This document shows positions 7,325 to 15,433 of a stretch of 34,823 nucleotides of DNA, in pieces. The stretch covers positions 1 to 34,823 of the forward strand of contig CALWDO010000032.1 in assembly GCA_944376715.1 (NCBI GenBank), in the 5' to 3' direction. Both the position numbers and the translations under genes were made by a program. The first letter of the stretch is position 1, and every line of letters begins with the position of its first letter. The notes beneath the pieces are model-generated. The model was not told the DNA's origin. It searched no databases and worked only from the letters and a program-made list of their open reading frames with translations. This DNA is from an uncultured Lachnoclostridium sp. Its GTDB lineage: Bacteria > Bacillota > Clostridia > Lachnospirales > Lachnospiraceae.

Positions 7325-7990
7325 ATGGACATCGTGACCATACATAACCTGAAAAAGTATTTTGGCAAAGGCGAAAGCCAGGTCAAAGCTCTGGACGGCA
7401 TCAACCTTGCGATTGAAAAAGGAAAATTTACCGCCATCATCGGAGCGTCCGGCTCCGGCAAGACAACTCTGCTCAACATGATCGGCGGCATAGACACTCC
7501 CGATGAAGGAGAGGTCATCGTAGATGGAATCAGCCTTCGGGGAATGAAAGAAAAAGAATTGGCGGTATTCCGCCGCGGCAAAGTAGGATTCGTATATCAG
7601 AATTTCAATCTGGTTCCTACTCTGACCGTGAAAGAAAATATCTTATTCCCCCTGAGTCTGGCAGGCAGTACGCCTGATCCGGTATTTTTTAACGAAATCA
7701 CGGAACTGCTTCATCTGGCGGACAGGCTGAACGCTTATCCGGGAGAACTTTCCGGCGGCGGCCGCCAGCGGACCGCCATCGCCCGGGCTCTGATCTCCAA
7801 ACCCTCCATCCTGCTGGCAGACGAACCTACCGGCAGTCTGGACAGCAAAACCGGTCAGAATGTGCTGGGACTTTTGAAGCTCTCTGTGGAAACCTATCAT
7901 CAGACTCTTGTGATGATTACACACAATCTGGAACTGGCCCAGATGGCCGACCGGGTCGTCCGCATCGAAGACGGACGTATTCACGAATAA
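7325..7990 (+). CDS. ABC transporter ATP-binding protein (MacB/BceA-like), first module
   Basis: The 221-residue ATPase has Walker A GASGSGKT (residues 40-47), Q92 in the Q loop, Walker B ILLADE (162-167), the D loop SLD, and the switch His H200. The signature reads LSGGGRQR (142-149) rather than the usual LSGGQQQR, a local deviation next to the catalytic interface. The ATG at 7325 has AAAGGA upstream; the open frame runs further up but only as a shadow of the HD gene. It precedes an FtsX-type permease by 13 bases. Together they form a transporter of the family that exports or disengages peptides, or drives mechanical work across the membrane. Confidence 0.93.
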   Translation: MDIVTIHNLKKYFGKGESQVKALDGINLAIEKGKFTAIIGASGSGKTTLLNMIGGIDTPDEGEVIVDGISLRGMKEKELAVFRRGKVGFVYQNFNLVPTLTVKENILFPLSLAGSTPDPVFFNEITELLHLADRLNAYPGELSGGGRQRTAIARALISKPSILLADEPTGSLDSKTGQNVLGLLKLSVETYHQTLVMITHNLELAQMADRVVRIEDGRIHE

Positions 7991-8003
7991 GGGGGATCCG
8001 CTC

Positions 8004-10541
8004 ATGCTGGCAAATAACAACCTGAAAATCTGCCGGACCCTGGTCCGGAGAGACTTTCATTTTCATCCGGCAAAGAATGCCGTCCTGGCGCTGGCCGCGG
8101 CGCTGGTCACCGGCCTGTACGTCTTTGTATTCCTGCTGGGCGGGGCGGTAAAAGGCGCTTTCCTGCTTAACTACCAATATTCCTATGGCTCTACCAGTCA
8201 TATCCTCTACACCGGCCTTACGGAACACCAGGCCGACGTACTTTCCCAGCACCCGGGTATCAAAAACACCGTCCGTCTGAATACGGTGGGTACTCTCACG
8301 GATCCCATGATAGGGCAGCGGTCCGTCAAGCTGGCTGTCACTGACCGCGCCTATGCGGATACGGTACTGTCGGTTCCCTCCACCGGCCGTCTTCCGGAAC
8401 AGCCTGGAGAGATCGCCCTGGATGAATTTACCATGGGCTCCCTGGGCGTACTGTATGAAGTCGGCGCTCCGGTCACTCTCCATTGGACGGACGCCGCCGG
8501 ACAAGCCCACACAGATTCCTTTACCCTGTGCGGCTGGTGGGCAAGCCCAACTAATTTCTCCGAGGCGTGCGCCTGGATCACTGCGGACACGGCCAGAGTG
8601 CTGATCCCTGATTATGACAGCGAAGACGCCGCCGGTATTACTTTGGGTGTGAACTTGTACCAGCCCCGCGATCTGGAACATCAGGCCGTGCAGATATTAA
8701 AGGATCAGGGTCTTCCGGAACTCGCCCATACTACCAATCTGGCCTACGATGAAGCATGGATCCAGACAGCCGGAAAACAGGCGCAGCCCTATTATACTCC
8801 GGCTGTACTGGTACTGGTATGCGGATTTCTGATGATCTTCGCGATCGTCCAGGTGACGTCGGACCGGGACCGCGCCTATTTTGCAGGACTGAAAGCCCAG
8901 GGCATGACGCCCCGGCAAATCAGGAGATATCTGCTGGAAAAAGCGGCTTCAGTCACGCTGTCGGGTCTTTTCCCCGGCATCCTGACCGGATTTTTGCTGA
9001 ATCTGGCCGTCACCGGCCGGGTAGTAGTGGGTATGGAGGAAAATCCTGCTCTCTATTTTCTGAGCTGGCAGCCGTTCGCCGCGGCGGCAGCGTGCTCGTT
9101 CCTGACTGTATCGTTCGCCTATCTGCTGCCCTCCGTACGCCTGTCATACATGACTCCGGCACAGACGCTCCTCCCGGAAATCCCCCGGTCCGGTCATAAT
9201 ACCGGGATCAAAAACGGCATCGTCACCCTTCCCCGGCTGGCTCTTCGCACTCTTAGCCGGAGCAAGGGCCGTACCGCCCTGTCGGCAGGCACCATGCTGG
9301 CGGCCGTACTTCTGCTGACCAGCATATGGATGCAGTACACAAGCCTGCAGGAAGACCTGTATTTATCCGCGCTTTCTCCCTGGGATTATTCTATTGCCGA
9401 CGCCTCCGCCGCCACCTCCTATCAGCGGTACAACGAACGCAACCAGGGTATCACGCAGGATATGGTAAATGAACTGCAAAAACGTCCGGAAGTCCTCTCT
9501 GTGAGCGCTTTAAAGAGCCGGGAAGTATCTCTGACTGCCTCCGACCAGCTGCGAAAACGTGTAGTGGATTACTACAATCAGCCCTTTGACGAAACCATGA
9601 CCCTCAAAGAATCCCAGGCAGAATTTCCTGCCTGGACAGCCGGTCTTGACCGATTTTCCGAGAGCGGAGACTACACTGCCCTCGTGATCGGCCTGGATGG
9701 AGAATATCTGCGCTACATACTGGAAAATTGTCCGTTTACCAGCGGCGGATTTGATGCGGAAGCATTCGCCGGGGGCAGCTATGTGATCGCCGGAGGAGCA
9801 TATCATGAGGGAATCTCCTGCCTCGCCGCAGGCGAAACTCTGGAACTGGAAGGCCGCACCTTCACGGTGCTGGGATCGCTCATGCATGACAATGCTTATT
9901 TAAACGGTTCCGACAGTCCGGAAGCCTCCTTTACCTTCTATTACCTGGTCCCGCTTTCCGTCTTCGACGAACTGTTCCCCGGTCAAGGCTACCGCCAGCT
10001 GGCAGTGAACATCGACCACAGCAGGCAGGACACTTTTGAGGAATATCTCTCCGGATATGAACAGGGGCTCAACCGCGGCGTAAGTATCACTTTAAGAAGC
10101 GATTACCAGGAGAATTTTGAGAACTCCCGCTTAAATATGGTTCTGGTACAGGGTATCATAGGAATCGTGCTTCTGGGCATTGCCGTGCTGAATTTTATCA
10201 ACCTTCTGGTGGCCGGAACGGTGAGCAGGCGACGGGAATTTGCCCTCTACCAGAGTCTGGGTATGACTTCCGCCCAGCTGCGCCGGCTGATGCTTCTGGA
10301 AGGCAGCTTCTATGCGCTGGTGATGGCCGTCATACTGATCCCGGCCACAGTGGCGTTTGCGCTCGGGGTAATGCCGGTTCTGATCAAGAATCTGTCCTGG
10401 GTGGCCGTATATTCCTTTAATATCACGCCCCTGTGGATCGCCCTTCCTGTAATTCTCATCCTTGCCCTGACCGCGCCTCTCCTCTGCCTGCGCTTCGTCA
10501 CCCGCGGAACCATACAGGAACGCCTCGGAATCCCCGAATAA
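8004..10541 (+). CDS. FtsX-like ABC permease, first module
   Basis: This 845-residue protein has one N-terminal helix (about residues 26-48), an outside domain, three helices (about 260-385), a helix at about 425-442, a second large outside domain, and three C-terminal helices (about 715-830). That 1+3+1+3 layout means two FtsX domains. The cytoplasmic loop YFAGLKAQGMTPRQIRR and its repeat LYQSLGMTSAQLRR are the coupling segments that contact the ATPase. It is a paralog of the permease at 11320, sharing for example FTLCGWW/FTLCGFW and EIALD. The large outside domains could bind a peptide or envelope ligand. GGGGG precedes the ATG. The substrate is unknown. Confidence 0.92.
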   Translation: MLANNNLKICRTLVRRDFHFHPAKNAVLALAAALVTGLYVFVFLLGGAVKGAFLLNYQYSYGSTSHILYTGLTEHQADVLSQHPGIKNTVRLNTVGTLTDPMIGQRSVKLAVTDRAYADTVLSVPSTGRLPEQPGEIALDEFTMGSLGVLYEVGAPVTLHWTDAAGQAHTDSFTLCGWWASPTNFSEACAWITADTARVLIPDYDSEDAAGITLGVNLYQPRDLEHQAVQILKDQGLPELAHTTNLAYDEAWIQTAGKQAQPYYTPAVLVLVCGFLMIFAIVQVTSDRDRAYFAGLKAQGMTPRQIRRYLLEKAASVTLSGLFPGILTGFLLNLAVTGRVVVGMEENPALYFLSWQPFAAAAACSFLTVSFAYLLPSVRLSYMTPAQTLLPEIPRSGHNTGIKNGIVTLPRLALRTLSRSKGRTALSAGTMLAAVLLLTSIWMQYTSLQEDLYLSALSPWDYSIADASAATSYQRYNERNQGITQDMVNELQKRPEVLSVSALKSREVSLTASDQLRKRVVDYYNQPFDETMTLKESQAEFPAWTAGLDRFSESGDYTALVIGLDGEYLRYILENCPFTSGGFDAEAFAGGSYVIAGGAYHEGISCLAAGETLELEGRTFTVLGSLMHDNAYLNGSDSPEASFTFYYLVPLSVFDELFPGQGYRQLAVNIDHSRQDTFEEYLSGYEQGLNRGVSITLRSDYQENFENSRLNMVLVQGIIGIVLLGIAVLNFINLLVAGTVSRRREFALYQSLGMTSAQLRRLMLLEGSFYALVMAVILIPATVAFALGVMPVLIKNLSWVAVYSFNITPLWIALPVILILALTAPLLCLRFVTRGTIQERLGIPE

Positions 10542-10596
10542 TGTTACAAAAATGTACCTTTCCTGTACCTGAAATGAGACATTGGTCTGTTATGCT
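10542..10596 (+). promoter_or_regulatory. Promoter with three 11-bp-spaced direct repeats
   Basis: TGTTACA (10542-10548), TGTACCT (10553-10559) and TGTACCT (10564-10570) lie exactly 11 bases apart. A likely -10, TATGCT, is at 10591-10596; its -35 region overlaps the last repeat and does not match consensus. This is the layout of an activator-dependent promoter for an OmpR-family regulator, and the regulator at 5046 is the obvious candidate. It would drive the second ABC module separately. Confidence 0.65.
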
Positions 10597-10627
10597 TTTT
10601 TCAGAAACGGAAAGGAGACATCTTAGA

Positions 10628-11323
10628 ATGGGAGAAATGATTCTTAAGACCCGGGGTCTGAAAAAATATTACGGAACAGGAGAGACCCAGGTACGCGCTC
10701 TGGACGGCGTGGACCTGGATATTGAAAGGGGGAAATTCACCGCGATCATAGGTACATCCGGCTCTGGAAAGTCTACTCTGCTGAATATGCTGGGCGGGCT
10801 GGATACCCCCACCTCCGGCAGCGTCCAGGTGGGAAAGACCGAACTTGGCAGCCTGAACAGCGAGGAAGCTACCATCTTCCGCCGGAAACAGATCGGATTT
10901 ATCTTTCAAAATTATAACTTAATTCCTGTCTTAAGCGTATGGGAAAATATTATCTTTCCCATTTCTCTTGACGGACGCAGGCCTGACAAAAAATTCATCA
11001 TGCAGATCGTCAGACTGCTGGGGCTTGAGAAAAAGCTGAACAGCCTGCCGAACAATCTCTCCGGCGGCCAGCAGCAGCGGGTGGCCATAGCCAGAGCCCT
11101 GGCCAGCAAACCCTCCATTATCCTGGCTGACGAACCCACCGGAAACCTGGATACCAAGACCAGCGACGACGTCATCGGACTTCTGAAGATGACCAGCAAA
11201 GAATTTCATCAGACCATCGTCATGATCACCCATAACCCGGAGATCGCCCGTATGGCAGACCGGGTGGTCCACATCGAGGACGGACGTATCGTATCCCGGC
11301 AGACAGGAGGATTCACATCATGA
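10628..11323 (+). CDS. ABC transporter ATP-binding protein (MacB/BceA-like), second module
   Basis: The 231-residue ATPase is closely related to the one at 7325 but has fully standard motifs: Walker [10 protein letters not shown] (42-50), LSGGQQQR (144-151), Walker B IILADE (164-169), D loop NLD and H202. AAAGGAG lies about 10 bases before the ATG at 10628; an alternative ATG at 10637 would lose three residues. Its stop overlaps the next gene's start (ATGA at 11320), so the pair is translationally coupled. It has its own promoter region with operator-like repeats, suggesting it is the inducible module of the locus. Confidence 0.94.
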   Translation: MGEMILKTRGLKKYYGTGETQVRALDGVDLDIERGKFTAIIGTSGSGKSTLLNMLGGLDTPTSGSVQVGKTELGSLNSEEATIFRRKQIGFIFQNYNLIPVLSVWENIIFPISLDGRRPDKKFIMQIVRLLGLEKKLNSLPNNLSGGQQQRVAIARALASKPSIILADEPTGNLDTKTSDDVIGLLKMTSKEFHQTIVMITHNPEIARMADRVVHIEDGRIVSRQTGGFTS

Positions 11324-13851
11324 AACAGACCTTTCAACCGATCAGGACTTTAAACCGGCGCATATTCCGTCAGCAAAAAGGAAGAAATCTGGTAGCGGTT
11401 CTCGCTATCCTGATGACTACTCTTATGTTTACCACTTTATTTACCCTTGCACAGAGCATGAGCCGTAATCTGGTGGAAATGGCGTTCCGCCAGACAGGCA
11501 GCGACGCCCAGGTTTCTTTCCGGGATATCACGGAAGAGCAGGCTGCCCTGATCGCCGGCCATCCGGATGCAGCGGAAGTCGGCAGCAGCATTGTCCTGGG
11601 AATCGCCGAAAACCGGGCACTGGCCGGACGGCAGGTAGAGATCCGCTGGGCAGACGAGACTTATGCCTCTCATTCTTTCTCGGTTCCCACTGACGGCCGC
11701 ATGCCTCAGTCTGAAGATGAGATCGCCCTGGACACCATCACTCTGGACTATCTGGGCGTTCCCCACGAGCTGGGCCGGCAGATTACATTAGAATGGCAGG
11801 GCGCCGGACAGTCCACATTTACCCTCTGCGGTTTCTGGACAGGCAATGAATCCAGCTATGCCAGCATGGCGTGGGTCAGCCGTACATTCGCGGATCAGGC
11901 GCTTGCCGGGCAGGCTGAAGACAGCAGCGGCGTATCCGGAACCTATACGGCGATCGTCAGCCTGTACAGTGACAATCGAATTGAAGATACCATGAACAAT
12001 ATTCTGGCAGATACCGGATTGTCCGGTCTGGAATACAGCGTCAACCTGGCATATTCTCCGGAGATGGGCGCTATGGCGCGCCAGGAAAGTCTCCCCATGT
12101 ATCTGAGCATGCTCCTGGTATTTGCAGCCGGATATCTGATCATCTATAATATTTTCCAGATCGGCGTCTCCGCGGATATCCAGTTCTACGGCAGACTTAA
12201 GACGCTGGGCGCTTCCCGGCGGCAGATCCGGCGGCTGATCTACGGACAGGCCAACCGCCTCTGCGCCGCCGGTATCCCTCTGGGCCTGATCCTGGGATGG
12301 CTGTTGGGCCTGGTGCTGGTTCCGGTGTTGATGGGGACGGCCAGAGACAATACCATCGTGTCCGCCAATCCCGTCATTTTCCTGGGATCCGCGCTTTTCG
12401 CGTGGGCAACAGTCGTCATCTCCTGCATGCGTCCCGCGAGACTTGCCGGAAAAGTATCTCCCATCGAAGCGCTGAGAGTGAGCGACGTCACCGTCAACAG
12501 CAAACGGACTTTCAAACGCAGATCCGGCAGCGCCTCTCTGGCGTCCATGGCCTGGAGCAATCTGGGCCGCAATAAGAAAAGGACGGTTACTGTAGTCTGC
12601 TCTCTGACCCTGGGACTGGTACTTTTGAGCTGTTTTTACGCCAAAAACGCTTCTTTCGACATGGAAAAATATCTGGCGGACCTGACCATCGCGGATTTCC
12701 AGCTTTCCGATCTGACCAGCGAAGATTATATGGGACGCTACAATCCTCAGGGAACCACACTGACCCCGGAGCTGACCGAACAGATGGAATACCTGGAAGG
12801 CGTCGAAGCCACCGGACATCTCTATTCCAAACGCCTGGACTGGCAGATGGATGACCAGACTACAGAAAATCTGGCTTCCTTTTATACGGAAGACCGCCTG
12901 GCAGACTGGGAGACCTATGATTCTGCAGGCGCCTCAGAACTTCGGGAAGCCCTGAAGACCAGACAGGTATCCGCGACCATACTGGGAGTAGACGGTATTC
13001 CTCTGGACGCCGTCACGCAGGATCCCTACATCCTGGATGGAAGTTACGACGCGGAAGCTTTCTCTTCCGGCAACTATCTTCTGGCAGTAGGACCTTCCCT
13101 GGAGCTGGGGACAGAATATCCGGTACTTCCCACTGCCCCCGTCGGCAGCGACATCGAACTGGACGGCCGGACCTATACGGTGATGGCCATTGTCTACCCA
13201 TTGAACCCTGTCACCGACGGAGCCCTGGAGATAGACGCGCCGGAGAAACCGAATCTGCAGTTTCTCCTTCCAGCCGATACCTTCCGCAGCCTGTGGCCGG
13301 AAAATACGCTGCGTAAACTCTATGTCAATGTGGACGACGCGCATATAGAGGAGGCTCAGGCATTTCTGGACGAATACACCATCGCCGTGGATACTGCGCT
13401 TCCTGTCACATCCAGACAGACTATGGCAGAGCAGTATGAGTCCCAGACCCGTTCTTCCGCTGTCATGGGCAACGCGGTCAGCGTCGTCATCGCCCTGGTG
13501 GGCGTACTCAACTTCGTCAACTCCATGGTGACGGCCATCGTCTCCCGCAAGAGAGAATTTGCCATGATCCAAAGCATCGGCATGACCCGGAAGCAGCTCT
13601 GCCGGATGCTGGTAGATGAGGGACTGTATTACGCGGGGATCACGCTGATGGCTTCCTACCTGATCAGCGCTCTGGCAGTAGGGATCGTGATCCGGGCCAT
13701 GGTGGCAGGCGGTTTCAGCACATTCCGCTTCACGCTGTTTCCGCTGATCGTCTGCACTCCCTTCCTGATCCTGTTTGCCGTGCTGATTCCGTATCTGTGT
13801 TTCCGAAATCTGGAAAAACAGAGTATCGTGGAGAGGCTGCGGATGGAATAA
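11320..13851 (+). CDS. FtsX-like ABC permease, second module
   Basis: This 843-residue paralog of the permease at 8004 has the same plan: helix at about residues 23-45, an outside domain (FTLCGFWTGN), three helices (about 265-375), a central helix (about 425-440), a second outside domain and three C-terminal helices. Coupling loops are YGRLKTLGASRRQIRR and MIQSIGMTRKQLCR. The two modules probably arose by duplication and then diverged in the outside domains, which may mean different ligands or a split between sensing and export. The gene ends 9 bases before a strong terminator, closing the locus. Confidence 0.92.
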   Translation: MKQTFQPIRTLNRRIFRQQKGRNLVAVLAILMTTLMFTTLFTLAQSMSRNLVEMAFRQTGSDAQVSFRDITEEQAALIAGHPDAAEVGSSIVLGIAENRALAGRQVEIRWADETYASHSFSVPTDGRMPQSEDEIALDTITLDYLGVPHELGRQITLEWQGAGQSTFTLCGFWTGNESSYASMAWVSRTFADQALAGQAEDSSGVSGTYTAIVSLYSDNRIEDTMNNILADTGLSGLEYSVNLAYSPEMGAMARQESLPMYLSMLLVFAAGYLIIYNIFQIGVSADIQFYGRLKTLGASRRQIRRLIYGQANRLCAAGIPLGLILGWLLGLVLVPVLMGTARDNTIVSANPVIFLGSALFAWATVVISCMRPARLAGKVSPIEALRVSDVTVNSKRTFKRRSGSASLASMAWSNLGRNKKRTVTVVCSLTLGLVLLSCFYAKNASFDMEKYLADLTIADFQLSDLTSEDYMGRYNPQGTTLTPELTEQMEYLEGVEATGHLYSKRLDWQMDDQTTENLASFYTEDRLADWETYDSAGASELREALKTRQVSATILGVDGIPLDAVTQDPYILDGSYDAEAFSSGNYLLAVGPSLELGTEYPVLPTAPVGSDIELDGRTYTVMAIVYPLNPVTDGALEIDAPEKPNLQFLLPADTFRSLWPENTLRKLYVNVDDAHIEEAQAFLDEYTIAVDTALPVTSRQTMAEQYESQTRSSAVMGNAVSVVIALVGVLNFVNSMVTAIVSRKREFAMIQSIGMTRKQLCRMLVDEGLYYAGITLMASYLISALAVGIVIRAMVAGGFSTFRFTLFPLIVCTPFLILFAVLIPYLCFRNLEKQSIVERLRME

Positions 13852-13860
13852 AAAGCATAC

Positions 13861-13904
13861 AAAAAGACGGATAGAACTTATCGCGGCTCTGTCCGTCTTT
13901 TTTC
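13861..13904. terminator. Bidirectional intrinsic terminator
   Basis: AAAAGACGGATAGA pairs with TCTGTCCGTCTTTT (one G-T pair) around a short loop, with T-runs on both strands. It separates the ABC locus from the convergent degV gene. Confidence 0.9.
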
Positions 13905-13912
13905 TTATCGCT

Positions 13913-14752
13913 TTATATCACCATGATAATCCCGCCCTGGGCCGCATACAGCGTGCTGACGCCCGACGTCTCCAGGATTATGATATCTTTCACCTTAACC
14001 AGCTTCTGTATCTCTTCTTTTACGTACTCCGCCCGCTCCCGGTTGTTGCAGTGTACCAGGCCCAGAACCTTTTCTTCCGGATTTTTCACTTCCTCGGCCA
14101 TCACTTCAACCATCTTGCGCAGGGCTTTCTGTATTCCTCTTGCCTGGCCCAGCTGGATGATCACACCCTGGTCTGTGGCTCCCATGACCGGCTTGATATT
14201 CAGCGCAGAAGCCACAAACGCCTTAACCGCGCTCAGCCGTCCGTTCTTTCTGAGATTCTCCAGCGTTTCCAGCACAAAATAGGTGTGCATATCTAATATG
14301 AAACGATTCACTTCCTCCACGGTATCTTCGAAGCTCATACCAGCCTCTTCGCACTCCTGGATCTTCAAAGCAATCTTCGTCTCTCCCACGGACGCGGAGC
14401 AGGAGTTGAACACCTGCACTTTTGCATCCGGGTGCTCCTCCAGATACAGACTCTTTCCCAGTACAGCGCTGTTATAAGAACCGCTCAGTTCCGCGGAAAG
14501 CGTCACCGCGTACAGATGATCGGCTCCACAGCCAAACGCTTCCATATATACTTCCGGTGAAGGGCAGCTGGACTTCGGGCAATTCGGACTTGCCGCCATC
14601 TTTTTCAGAAAACTCAAACGGTCAAAACTGTCGTCGTCTACAAACTCTTCTCCGTCGATATCCAGATGAAGCGCCGCATGTACAAAATGCGGATCTTTTT
14701 TCATCTCTTCTGTAAATTCTCCGCAGCTGTCTACCACAATCCGATAACTCAT
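13913..14752 (-). CDS. DegV-family fatty-acid-binding protein
   Basis: The 279-residue product matches the DegV/FakB family: IVVDSCGEF at the N-terminus, the SCPSPEVYMEAF lid region, the core SAELSGSYNSAVLGK, and the lipid-pocket region NGRLSAVKAFVASALNIKPVM. FakB-type proteins carry a fatty acid for phosphorylation by a FakA kinase, feeding phospholipid synthesis. No fakA is in this window. Length is typical if the ATG at 14752 is used, with AAGGG just upstream. Starts at 14764 or 14806 are possible but give extra residues not expected in the family. Confidence 0.9.
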   Translation of the reverse strand: MSYRIVVDSCGEFTEEMKKDPHFVHAALHLDIDGEEFVDDDSFDRLSFLKKMAASPNCPKSSCPSPEVYMEAFGCGADHLYAVTLSAELSGSYNSAVLGKSLYLEEHPDAKVQVFNSCSASVGETKIALKIQECEEAGMSFEDTVEEVNRFILDMHTYFVLETLENLRKNGRLSAVKAFVASALNIKPVMGATDQGVIIQLGQARGIQKALRKMVEVMAEEVKNPEEKVLGLVHCNNRERAEYVKEEIQKLVKVKDIIILETSGVSTLYAAQGGIIMVI

Positions 14753-14809
14753 ATCCCTTACCATCCTTAAAATACTTTTCTTACAAGATGTAGTTTTCAA
14801 TACCACATT

Positions 14810-14838
14810 ATATTATCATAAGATGAATTATTATTCAA
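14810..14838 (-). promoter_or_regulatory. Promoter of the degV-like gene
   Basis: On the minus strand TTGAAT (14833-14838), a 17-base spacer and TAATAT (14810-14815) form a plausible promoter about 60 bases upstream of the start. Confidence 0.6.
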
Positions 14839-14860
14839 TAGTCCGGAAACGGGTTTTCTA

Positions 14861-14889
14861 TGGAAAAGCTCTATTTTTTCCTTTATAAT
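14861..14889 (+). promoter_or_regulatory. Promoter of the DUF5721-like gene
   Basis: TGGAAA (14861-14866), a 17-base spacer and a consensus TATAAT (14884-14889) lie 34 bases before the ATG at 14924, divergent from the degV promoter. Confidence 0.7.
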
Positions 14890-14923
14890 AGATCTATCAA
14901 TTTGTCTTACAGGAGGCGCGGCC

Positions 14924-15421
14924 ATGATTGCATTACAGATCGCCGATATCAAAACCTTTATGAAACAATTTCTTTTAAGCGGAACCTTCGACCATTTTCT
15001 GCTGCTGGAAGGGAATGTCACCACCTTTGCCGCATTCCATATCGACGGAACTCTTCATCCGTCTTATTTTAATACGCAGGAACAGGAGCTTCTGGAGAAC
15101 CGCAGCCTGTCTTTCTGGGGCGAGGTGCGTCCTTTCTGCCTGGAGCTGATCAAAGGGAAACGGACGCCCCTTTCTTTTCGTTTCACGCTCCAACTGTCCC
15201 ACAGCAATACAGAAAAGTTTCTGGCGCAGACGCACAGCTCCATTCCCTCCGATCAGGTACGCGCCCTGCTTATGAATCTCCGCTACGACGGTCATACTCT
15301 TCTGTGCACCACAGGCACTTCCCTCTCTGTTTTTACCATGGATAAAGAGCTGGACCATGCCTGGGATGACATGGTCCAGAAATTCTTCCGCCGCCAGGAG
15401 ATTCCTTTTCAGGCGGTATAG
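14924..15421 (+). CDS. DUF5721-like protein of unknown function
   Basis: The 165-residue soluble protein begins MIALQIADIKTFMKQFLLSGTFDHFLLLEG, an opening I associate with the clostridial DUF5721 family. The middle (FHIDGTLHPSYF, SFWGEVRPFCLELIKGKRTPLSF) looks like a mixed alpha/beta fold without membrane segments or obvious catalytic motif. AGGAGG lies 8 bases before the ATG. It is a single-gene unit between divergent degV and convergent htpG. Function is unknown and the family call is from memory. Confidence 0.7.
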   Translation: MIALQIADIKTFMKQFLLSGTFDHFLLLEGNVTTFAAFHIDGTLHPSYFNTQEQELLENRSLSFWGEVRPFCLELIKGKRTPLSFRFTLQLSHSNTEKFLAQTHSSIPSDQVRALLMNLRYDGHTLLCTTGTSLSVFTMDKELDHAWDDMVQKFFRRQEIPFQAV

Positions 15422-15433
15422 TCTATATATCGT

